From Deltaproteobacteria bacterium (GTDB lineage Bacteria; Myxococcota_A; Polyangia; Nannocystales; Nannocystaceae), in the NCBI GenBank assembly GCA_016709225.1, contig JADJEE010000001.1, positions 1,922,001 to 1,986,000 on the forward strand: 64,000 bases of DNA, in the 5' to 3' direction. Position numbers and translations under genes: made by a program. The notes under the pieces are model-generated. The model had not been told where the DNA came from. It was given only the letters and a program-made list of their open reading frames with translations, and did not search any database. Of this stretch, positions 34,250 to 43,310 are shown in pieces. Each line of letters opens with the position of its first letter. Positions within the stretch are counted from its first letter, which is position 1.

Positions 34250-35602
34250 GTGCCCCACAGCGAAGCCAAGCCAGCCCCGACCAAACCCACCCCTCCGGGT
34301 GCGTGGTCACCCATGCACCGCGCGGTCGGCCGCGTGCTCGCGCCCGTCGAGCGCTTCGCCCAGATCGAGAGCGCGAGCGGGATCCTGCTGGTGGTCGCGA
34401 CCGCGGTGGCGCTGTTGTGGGCGAACTCCCCGTGGTCCGACGCACTCGAGCGGCTGTGGGCCACCGAGGTGAGCGTGGGCATCGGCGCCCACACCGTGGC
34501 GCGCTCGCTGGCGTGGGTCGTGAACGACATCTTGATGGCGGTGTTCTTCTTCGTCGTCGGCATGGAGATTCGCTCCGAGATGGCCAGCGGCGCGCTCGAC
34601 AGCCTCCGCAAGGCGACCTTGCCGCTGGCCGCCGCCATCGGCGGAATGGTGGTGCCTGCGCTGATCTTCGTGGCGATGACCCACGACGCGCCCACGCTGG
34701 GCCGCGGCTGGGGCGTGCCGATGGCGACGGACATCGCGTTCGCGCTCGGCGTGCTGGCGCTGCTGGGGCCGCGGGTGCCCGCGAGCCTGCGCGTGACGCT
34801 GTTGGCGGTGGCGGTCATCGACGACCTCGGCGCGATCGTCGTGATCGCCGCGTTCTACAGCGACGGCGTCGAGCTCACCGGGCTCGGCATCGCGGGGCTC
34901 GGCATCGTTGCCATCCTCGTACTGCAGCTCGCGGGCGTTCGCCTGCGCGGCGTCTATGTGGTGCCCGCGCTCGCGGTCTGGGTCGGCGCGTACGTCGGTG
35001 GCTTGCACCCGACGATCGCCGGCGTGGTGGTCGGTCTGCTCACGCCGGTGACGGCGTGGTTCGGACGCCGCGAGCTCGTCGAAGCCGTCGGCCGCAACGT
35101 TGCGGCGCCCGAACCCGACGAGCCGGTGACGCCAGCGTCGCTGCGAGAGCTGCGGCAGGCACAGCGCGAGGCGACCTCGCCCGCGGCCGACCTGATCGAC
35201 GCGCTCCATCCCTGGGTCGCGTTCGTGATCATGCCGCTGTTCGCACTGGCCAACGCCGGTGTCGACCTCCGCGCGGTCACCTTCGACGACACCACGATGC
35301 TGACGGTGGGCGCGATCGCGGGTGGTCTCGTGATCGGCAAGCCGCTCGGCGTGTGCCTGGGCGTCGCGCTGGTGGTACGCGCAGGCGTCGCCACGCTGCC
35401 GCCGCAGGTGCCCGCACGGGCGGTGCTGGTGCTCGGCTTGGTGGCCGGCATCGGCTTCACGATGTCGCTCTTCATCGCGACGCTGGCGTTCGGGGATGCG
35501 GCCTCGCTCGACGCCGCTCGCCTCGGCGTGCTGGTCGCGAGCGGCGTTGCAGCCGTCGCCGCGTGGATCGCCGGCCGCATCCTCCTGCACGCGCCGGCGT
35601 AG
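34250..35602 (+). CDS. nhaA: Na+/H+ antiporter NhaA
   Basis: 450 residues, 12 segments expected. VMATDIAFALGVLALLG-like block (PMATDIAFALGVLALLG), FFFVVGMEIRSEMASG and the ion-binding Asp pair in VAVIDDLGAIVVIA identify NhaA. It exchanges Na+ for H+ across the inner membrane for pH and salt homeostasis. The C-terminal half has the usual discontinuous helices; the hydrophilic Pro/Glu loop (PEPDEPVTPASLRELRQAQREA) is longer than in E. coli. GTG start with a GGAGC ribosome-site-like sequence 9 bases before it. Confidence 0.95.
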   Translation: MPHSEAKPAPTKPTPPGAWSPMHRAVGRVLAPVERFAQIESASGILLVVATAVALLWANSPWSDALERLWATEVSVGIGAHTVARSLAWVVNDILMAVFFFVVGMEIRSEMASGALDSLRKATLPLAAAIGGMVVPALIFVAMTHDAPTLGRGWGVPMATDIAFALGVLALLGPRVPASLRVTLLAVAVIDDLGAIVVIAAFYSDGVELTGLGIAGLGIVAILVLQLAGVRLRGVYVVPALAVWVGAYVGGLHPTIAGVVVGLLTPVTAWFGRRELVEAVGRNVAAPEPDEPVTPASLRELRQAQREATSPAADLIDALHPWVAFVIMPLFALANAGVDLRAVTFDDTTMLTVGAIAGGLVIGKPLGVCLGVALVVRAGVATLPPQVPARAVLVLGLVAGIGFTMSLFIATLAFGDAASLDAARLGVLVASGVAAVAAWIAGRILLHAPA

Positions 35603-35681
35603 TCGCCCTGCCGGATTTTCTATGACGCATGCACGTGCGTTCGATTGGACGGTGCGCGCTCGGACCCCAAGACTGGTCTGC

Positions 35682-36029
35682 ATGCACATCAATCTCCGCA
35701 TCCGCGACCTCGCCGTGAGTGACGAAATCACCCAACACGTCGATCGACGCGCTCGATTCGCGCTTTCTCGGTTTGCATCCCGCGTCACCGCTCTGCACGT
35801 GACGCTGACCGACGCGAACGGCCCCCGGGGCGGGGTCGACAAGGTGTGTCGTGCGACCGCCGCGCTCGACGGCCTGCCGTCGATCACCGTCGCGTCGCGC
35901 GACGAGAGCGTGCGCGACGCGGTGGACCGCGCCTTCGAGCGCCTGTCGCGGAGCATCCAGCGCGCGTTCGAACGTCGACTCGAGCGCCGCAGCGCGGGCT
36001 GGTCGAGCGTGGGGACGGTCGACTCATGA
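35682..36029 (+). CDS. hpf: Short ribosome hibernation-promoting factor (HPF/RaiA family)
   Basis: 115 residues. Starts MHINLRIRDLAVSDEITQHVDRRARFALSRF; the beta-alpha-beta-beta-beta-alpha S30AE pattern is visible, with ALHVTLTDANGPRGGVDKVCRA. It lacks the long C-terminal dimerisation domain, so it is a short-type HPF. It binds the 30S decoding centre in stationary phase. An upstream ATG (35622) would extend the protein but lacks family similarity. Its TGA overlaps the next small gene's ATG. Confidence 0.85.
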   Translation: MHINLRIRDLAVSDEITQHVDRRARFALSRFASRVTALHVTLTDANGPRGGVDKVCRATAALDGLPSITVASRDESVRDAVDRAFERLSRSIQRAFERRLERRSAGWSSVGTVDS

Positions 36030-36208
36030 TCGCCGCCGTCGCGCTCATCGGGCTGTTGTTCATCGTGGCGCTCATGGCCTCGGCGTTCGCGGCCACAGGG
36101 GTCGCGCTCGAGGCCGCTGGGGATCACGAGCTGCCGGCACTCGACCCCGCGGCCTCGACGACCCGCGGTGTCCTGCTCGAGCTTCGCGGGCGACGAGCGA
36201 GGCGATGA
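36026..36208 (+). CDS. Small membrane protein, 60 residues
   Basis: MIAAVALIGLLFIVALMASAFAATGVALEAAG gives one N-terminal membrane segment and a short polar tail. ATG overlaps the stop of the hibernation-factor gene, so it is translated with it. Too short to assign a family. Moderate confidence that it is a real gene rather than a chance frame. Confidence 0.5.
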   Translation: MIAAVALIGLLFIVALMASAFAATGVALEAAGDHELPALDPAASTTRGVLLELRGRRARR

Positions 36209-36309
36209 GGGTTCGGGGGGCTCCGGCGCGCTCCAAGCCCGACGTGGGAGCGCGGGCCGCCCTCCCACGTGCGTGGGCGGGGGCGACACCGCGGCCACGC
36301 GCGCCGCCG

Positions 36310-37221
36310 CTACGACAGCTGCGCGAAGCGGGTGCGCGCGAGCACCAGCAGCTGCTCGGCCTCGGCACCGAGCGCTGCGCCGCGGCGGTGCAGCACGCCG
36401 GCGCGCAGGGGCGGCGGGCCGTCGACGAGCGGTCGACTCACGACGCCGCGCGGCAGGAACGCCAAGCGGAAGCGCGACACGATCGCGGGCCCGAAGCCCC
36501 GTGCGACCAGCTCGACCACGCGCGGTGTGGCACCGACCTCGAACGCGGGATCGAAGCGCAGCCGCGCGCCGCCGTGCTCGACGAAGCTCCGCTCGATGCG
36601 CTCGCGCGCGGGGCCTTGGCGCAGCACCACCAGCGGCACGCCGTCGAGATCGCGCAGACTCACCTGCGCGGGCAATCGCGCCGCCATCGCCCGCGGCGCG
36701 ATCACGGCCCACGACAGCTCGCCGAGCACCGTCGCCGACAGGCCCGCGGGCGCGCGGCCCTGCTCGAGCGTCGCGAAGCCGAGGTCGACCTCACCGGCCC
36801 GGATCGCCCCCGGCAGCGCATCGTCGTCGTACTCGCCGATGCGGAGCTCGAGCGCCGGATGACGCTCGCGCAGATCCGACAGCGACTCCGCGATCAGATC
36901 GAAGGAGCCTGGTAGCGTGCCGATGCGCAGCGCGGCACTGCGACCGGCGAGCGCATCGCGGGTGTGCACACGCCACTCGTCCCACTGACGCACCTGCTGC
37001 TGTGCGCGTCGCAGCAGCTCGGCGCCCTGCGGCGTGAGCAGCCCCTGGCGCTGCCCGGGCGCGCGCTCGAGCAGGGCCTCGACGGCGAAGGCGCGCTCGA
37101 GCCGCTGCAACAACCGCACGTAGGTCGCCCGCGATCGCCCGCGGCCGCGCGCCGCCGACTGGATCGATCCACGCTGCGCGATGTCGATGAAGGCCCGCAG
37201 GTCCTCGAGGTCGACATCCAT
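36310..37221 (-). CDS. LysR-family transcription regulator
   Basis: 303 residues from ATG 37221 (MDVDLEDLRAFIDIAQRGSIQSAARGRGRSRATYVRLLQRLERAF); the longer start at 37293 adds 24 residues with no family match. HTH then effector domain (ALRIGTLPGSFDLIAESLSDLRERHPALELRIGEYD). Divergent from the aconitase-family gene at 37360 with 138 bases between, the classic LysR arrangement, so it probably controls that gene and itself. Confidence 0.87.
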   Translation of the reverse strand: MDVDLEDLRAFIDIAQRGSIQSAARGRGRSRATYVRLLQRLERAFAVEALLERAPGQRQGLLTPQGAELLRRAQQQVRQWDEWRVHTRDALAGRSAALRIGTLPGSFDLIAESLSDLRERHPALELRIGEYDDDALPGAIRAGEVDLGFATLEQGRAPAGLSATVLGELSWAVIAPRAMAARLPAQVSLRDLDGVPLVVLRQGPARERIERSFVEHGGARLRFDPAFEVGATPRVVELVARGFGPAIVSRFRLAFLPRGVVSRPLVDGPPPLRAGVLHRRGAALGAEAEQLLVLARTRFAQLS

Positions 37222-37359
37222 CGCCGTCGGCGCGTGGCCGCGGACGACGTGCGCGCGGCGCGTCCGGCCGGGCCTGGGCAATGTCTCGTTCACGAGTCAT
37301 ATCATGCACCCAAAATCGCCATCTTGAGGACATTACCCCAGGGTGCTAGCCCAGATGGG

Positions 37360-39291
37360 ATGAAGCTCTCCGGCCGGATCCTGTGGCTGTGCGAGGACCC
37401 CGAGGCGCTGCGGCGCCAGCTCGACCGCGCGGAGGTCACCGACGTCGCGGCCCGTCCACTGGCGTTCGGCGTCAACACCGACGCGATGATCAGCGGGGCC
37501 GCCTGCACGCTCGGCTATACGCCCGAGATCCTCGGGCCGTACTTCCTCGAGAACTTCGAGGAGGTCGTGCGCAAGGACGAGATCCGCAGCGGTGGCTTCC
37601 AGGTCGTCGTCGGCGGCGATGCCTACGGCAGCGGCTCGAGCCGCGAGGTCGCCGTGGTCGCGCACCAGGGCGCGGGCGTGGAGCTGGTGGTGGCCAAGAG
37701 CTTCCAGCGCATCTTCCAGGAGAACATGGTCTACAGCGGCCTGCCGTTCACCACCGACTTCGGCGTGCTCGCGCGCCTGTCGGCGGGCGAGGAGGTCGAC
37801 ACCGCCGCGCTGGCGCAGGCGCTGCCGCCGTTCTTCCGCGCGGTCGCCGAGGCCGGCGGTCTGCTGCGCTACGGCTCGCAGTGGCTGGCCGGGACCCTCG
37901 AGCCCAGCTACGAGGTCGACGTCGCCGCGCGACCGATGACCTGCATCGAGAAGATCGTGGCGGCGCGCGCGTGGGCCGGCCGCGGCCGCCCGCTGGGGAT
38001 CGCGGCGGTGCAGCCCGGCGATCAGGTGCTGTGCGAGGCCGGCTTTCGCGGCGTGCACGAGTACACCGGTGGCATGGTGATGTCGCTCTACGCCAGCGAG
38101 TGGGACCGTGCTCCGGTCACGCGCCCCGAGCAGGTCGCGGCGTTCGAGGATCACTTCGTGCTCATCGACCAGCCGACCGTGCCCGACAACGTCAAGCGCG
38201 CCCGGCTCGCGCCGGCCCGCCAGCTGCGCGACGAGATGGTCGAGTCGTGCGAGCGCAACGGCATCCGCGTGCACGGCCCCGGCCGCGCGCTGCAGGCCGG
38301 GGTTTGTCACCGCATCGTCGTCGAGGACTACGCGCGCCCCGGCGAGATCATCGTGCTCACCGACAGCCACACCCCCACCGCCGGCGTGCTGAATGCCTTT
38401 GCGTTCGGCGTCGGCTCGACCGCGATGGCGTTCGCGCTGCGCACCGGCATGATTCCGGTGACGGTGCCGAAGACCGTGCGCGTGTGGGTCGAGGGCGACG
38501 CCCGCGGACTGCTGTCGCCCAAGGATCTGATCCTGCACCTCATCGGTGATGCGTTCTTCCGCGAGGAACAGTGGCGCGAGTCGCCGACCGACACGTGCGT
38601 GATCCAGCTCGGCGGGCCGGGCCTCGATCAGTGGAACGTCGACGAGCTCAGCGTGCTCACCAACATGACCGTCGAGGGTGGGCTGATGACCGGCATCGTC
38701 GAGCCCTGCAAGGCGCTGCGCGAGTTCCTGGTCGAGCACGGCCGCGGCGACGATGTCGAGCGCCGCTTCGTCACCCCCGACGCTGACGCGCAGTACGTCC
38801 GCACCGTCCGGGTGAACCTCGACGACGTGCCGCTCACGGTCGCGACGCCGGGCGACTCGCGCAACCGCAAGCCGCTCGCGGAGGTCACCGACGTCGACGT
38901 GCACAACGTCGTGATCGCCAGCTGCACCGGCGGCTCGCTCGCGGATCTGCGCGCCGCCGACGTGGTGCTGCGCGGCCGCACGATCAAGCCCGGCGTCCGC
39001 GTGACCGTCACGCCGTCATCGGCCGAGGTCCACCGCGCCGCGGAGGCCGAGGGCATCCTCGCGCGCATGCGCGCGCTCGGGGCCGTCGTCACGCCGCCCG
39101 GCTGTGGCTCATGCATCGGCAACGGCCCGGGGATCCCGCTCGCCGGCGAGACCACCGCGAGCACGACCAACCGCAACTTCGATCGCCGCATGGGCGCGCC
39201 GGGGCCGGTGTTCCTGGTGTCCCCCGCGGTGGCCGCAGCGAGCGCGATCACGGGTCGACTCACGGACCCACGCGCGCTGCCAGCGGCGTGA
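37360..39291 (+). CDS. Aconitase/isopropylmalate-dehydratase family enzyme with swapped domain order (LeuD-like then LeuC-like)
   Basis: 643 residues. Residues about 1-190 are the small swivel domain (FQVVVGGDAYGSGSSREVAVVAHQGAGVELVVAKSFQRIFQENMVYSGLPF), and the rest is the large 4Fe-4S domain (TDSHTPTAGVLNAFAFGVGSTAMAFAL, CTGGSLADLRAA, GCGSCIGNGPGIPLAGETTASTTNRNF). Normal aconitase has large first, swivel last; here the swivel is first. Cluster Cys are present in CTGGS and GCGSC. It dehydrates/hydrates a hydroxy-acid; exact substrate is not deducible. Control is probably by the divergent LysR. Confidence 0.88.
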   Translation: MKLSGRILWLCEDPEALRRQLDRAEVTDVAARPLAFGVNTDAMISGAACTLGYTPEILGPYFLENFEEVVRKDEIRSGGFQVVVGGDAYGSGSSREVAVVAHQGAGVELVVAKSFQRIFQENMVYSGLPFTTDFGVLARLSAGEEVDTAALAQALPPFFRAVAEAGGLLRYGSQWLAGTLEPSYEVDVAARPMTCIEKIVAARAWAGRGRPLGIAAVQPGDQVLCEAGFRGVHEYTGGMVMSLYASEWDRAPVTRPEQVAAFEDHFVLIDQPTVPDNVKRARLAPARQLRDEMVESCERNGIRVHGPGRALQAGVCHRIVVEDYARPGEIIVLTDSHTPTAGVLNAFAFGVGSTAMAFALRTGMIPVTVPKTVRVWVEGDARGLLSPKDLILHLIGDAFFREEQWRESPTDTCVIQLGGPGLDQWNVDELSVLTNMTVEGGLMTGIVEPCKALREFLVEHGRGDDVERRFVTPDADAQYVRTVRVNLDDVPLTVATPGDSRNRKPLAEVTDVDVHNVVIASCTGGSLADLRAADVVLRGRTIKPGVRVTVTPSSAEVHRAAEAEGILARMRALGAVVTPPGCGSCIGNGPGIPLAGETTASTTNRNFDRRMGAPGPVFLVSPAVAAASAITGRLTDPRALPAA

Positions 39292-39899
39292 TCGCACTCC
39301 GTCTCGGTGCGGACACGAGCCTCGATTGCGGTAGCCTGATTGCCGTCGTGGGGACCCTCGCCACCGCACTCGCACTCGCGCTCGCCGTCGCGGCCCCGAC
39401 GGCCGGAGACGGCGCACGCGAGCGCAGCGACGCCGCGGGCCATGGGGCGCCGACGCCCGCGACGCGGCGCGAAGCCCCGCGCAGCGCGCCCGACGATCGC
39501 ACCGCCCGCGAGCTGGCGCTGCTGCATCAACACGCGCTGCGCGATCCGTTTGCAGGCCCGCCGCTGGCCGACACCCACGCCGGCTCGCCCGATCTGCGCG
39601 ACCCCTTCGTGCCCGTCCACGCCGAGGTCGAGCCGCTGCCCTCGCCCGACCTGCGCGACCCCTTCGTGGACGTGACGCGCCCACCGAGGGCGACGACAGC
39701 TCCACCCGCGCCCCCGCGCATCGATGCCTGCCGACCGACGCTCGACGGCGTGCCGCTGCAGCGGGCGCGCGCCCTACCCCCGCGGCCGCCGACGTGCGAC
39801 GTCGCACCTGCGCCGCGTCGCTCGCCCCCGCCGCCACCACCGGCCCCGAAGCCGCCGAGTGCAGCGACACACGCGGGCGTCGCGACCCTCCGCGCGTGA
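39288..39899 (+). CDS. Proline-rich secreted protein with repeated LRDPF motif
   Basis: 203 residues from the GTG at 39288, overlapping the aconitase stop (GTGA); an internal GTG at 39348 gives a better signal peptide start (VGTLATALALALAVAAPTAGDG). The body has ALRDPFAGPP and two copies of SPDLRDPFV followed by Pro-rich spacers, then a Pro/Arg tail. No family recognised. The two SPDLRDPFV blocks are near-copies at DNA level. It is between the aconitase-family gene and the aldehyde dehydrogenase. Confidence 0.6.
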   Translation: MIALRLGADTSLDCGSLIAVVGTLATALALALAVAAPTAGDGARERSDAAGHGAPTPATRREAPRSAPDDRTARELALLHQHALRDPFAGPPLADTHAGSPDLRDPFVPVHAEVEPLPSPDLRDPFVDVTRPPRATTAPPAPPRIDACRPTLDGVPLQRARALPPRPPTCDVAPAPRRSPPPPPPAPKPPSAATHAGVATLRA

Positions 39900-39954
39900 G
39901 GCCTGCGGCCTCGCCGTGGTCGTTGGTGCGTTGCGGGGCCCGTGCGCGGGCTGC

Positions 39955-39960
39955 TAGCGT
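39955..39960 (+). promoter_or_regulatory. -10 hexamer TAGCGT with -35 TTGCGG
   Basis: TTGCGG, 18-base spacer, TAGCGT, and ATG 39971 after 10 bases. Confidence 0.45.
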
Positions 39961-39970
39961 CCGAGGCCGC

Positions 39971-41542
<1,572 letters not shown>

Positions 41543-41600
41543 CGACGACGGGGGTGACGACGCCCGCCACCGCGAGCGTCGGCTCCGGCCGCGGCGCGCC

Positions 41601-43310
41601 TCACATCGCCGACATCACGCCGAGCACGATGAGCATCGGGATGATGACGGCCACCAGCGCCTCGCCGGCGATGAAGCCGGACGCCAGCGGCAGCATCCAC
41701 GGCGGCTGCTGACCGCCGCGGCGGCGGCTCACCGCGGCGGCGATCACGGCCCCCACGAACATCGTCACCACCGCGCTGGCGGGCACCAGCATGCCGATGC
41801 CGATGCCGGTCGGCGACGGCACGAAGCGATGCCAGCGGCGGTTCTGCTCGAGCACGGTGAACACCACGCCGAGCACGACCGCGATGCCCAGGGCCAGCAG
41901 TGCGCTGGGGTGCAGCACGTGCAGCCCCTGCGAGAGCAGCTTCGCGAAGCCGACCCACTTCTGCGAGATCGGGCTCTGCAGCCCGTGCTCACCGCCGATG
42001 CCGTAGATGTCGCGCAGCACCGGGTACGCGAACGCCAGCGAGATGGCACCGACCGGCACCGCCATCAGCTGGATGATCGTCACGTAGCGCGGCGTCGAGC
42101 CGACCATCTCGGCGGTCTTGTAGCTCTGCATGAGCCCCTCGGACTCCGCGACGATCGAGCCGGTGACGCCGCTGGCGACCATGTTGGCCTGCACGTTGCC
42201 CGGCGCGATGAAGCCGAACACACCCTGCATGAGGTTCGACAGCGCGCTGATGGGCCCCCAGTTGGTCTCGCCGAACACCCGCAGGCCCACGAGCATGAGC
42301 GGGATCGTGAACAGCAGCGCCAGCAGCGTCTGCCACAGCGGCAGGCCCAGGCCGTAGCGCTGCACCAGCAGCAGCGCCACCGCGGCCACGCTGCTGCCGA
42401 TCACGACCCACCGCATCGGGAAGTCGCCGGCGTCGACGCTGGCGCCCGACAGCTGCCGGAAGGTCCGCGCGAGGATGCGCCACTTGAGGAACAGCGAGGT
42501 CAGCCCGCCCGCGACCATCATGCCGGTCGCAGGCCACATCACCCACAGCAGGATGTCGGTCTTGTGCGCGTCGGCGGCGATGATGCCAGCGGCGGCGAGC
42601 AGCGGCGGCGCGATGACCCACGACAGCAGCGACCCGACCACCATGTTGGCGCAGATCCGCAGCCCGATGATGATCCCCGAGCCGAGGTTGAGCAGGCTCA
42701 GCGACACGCCGAAGCCGGTCACCGCCGCGAACGCGCCCAGCTTCATCGGCACGACCTCGGCGATGAAGTGGCGCAGCGTCGCGAACGACAGCGCCGCCGA
42801 GCTGACCAGGCCGCCGATCATCGCGCGCGCGGCCTGCCGGGCGCCCTCGCCCCGGGCGTCCAGCACCAACAATGTCTCGCCGGCGGCGAGGCCGTCGGGG
42901 AACGGCAGCTTTTCGTCGACCACGAAGTGCTGCCGCAGCGGCACCGCCATCAACACGCCGAGCACGCCCGCGGTGGTGAGCCACGCGAAGATCTCGAGCT
43001 TGCCCAGCTGCAGGTCGATCGCGACGTCCGGATCGGCCGTGAGCATGTCGAACGCGGCCAGGATCGTGCACAGGAACGCGGTCTGCCCGGCGATCAGACC
43101 CGCGGCCTGGGCCAGGTTGCTCTCGCGCTTGATGCTCACGCCCTTGGCGACGACGCTCAGCATCATCCAGCCGAAGAACGCCGAGACCACCGCGATGTTG
43201 GGCCCGAAGCCGAGCTTGAGCACCACGTAGGGATACGAGACGCCGATCAGGACCGCGACCGCGAGCGCGACCACCACCGCGCGCGCGGTCAGCTCGCGCT
43301 CGGCAGTCAC
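41601..43310 (-). CDS. OPT-family (oligopeptide/metal-chelate) transporter
   Basis: 569 residues, about 14 membrane segments. Phrases SYPYVVLKLGFGPNIAVVSAFFGWMML, LGSGIIIGLRICANMVVGSLLSW and NLMQGVFGFIAPGNVQANMVASGVTGS are characteristic of bacterial OPT proteins. Substrate (peptide or iron-chelate) not deducible. GTG start overlaps the nuoN stop (GTGA), so it is the last gene of the complex I transcript. This is an unusual gene to find there. Confidence 0.88.
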   Translation of the reverse strand: MTAERELTARAVVVALAVAVLIGVSYPYVVLKLGFGPNIAVVSAFFGWMMLSVVAKGVSIKRESNLAQAAGLIAGQTAFLCTILAAFDMLTADPDVAIDLQLGKLEIFAWLTTAGVLGVLMAVPLRQHFVVDEKLPFPDGLAAGETLLVLDARGEGARQAARAMIGGLVSSAALSFATLRHFIAEVVPMKLGAFAAVTGFGVSLSLLNLGSGIIIGLRICANMVVGSLLSWVIAPPLLAAAGIIAADAHKTDILLWVMWPATGMMVAGGLTSLFLKWRILARTFRQLSGASVDAGDFPMRWVVIGSSVAAVALLLVQRYGLGLPLWQTLLALLFTIPLMLVGLRVFGETNWGPISALSNLMQGVFGFIAPGNVQANMVASGVTGSIVAESEGLMQSYKTAEMVGSTPRYVTIIQLMAVPVGAISLAFAYPVLRDIYGIGGEHGLQSPISQKWVGFAKLLSQGLHVLHPSALLALGIAVVLGVVFTVLEQNRRWHRFVPSPTGIGIGMLVPASAVVTMFVGAVIAAAVSRRRGGQQPPWMLPLASGFIAGEALVAVIIPMLIVLGVMSAM

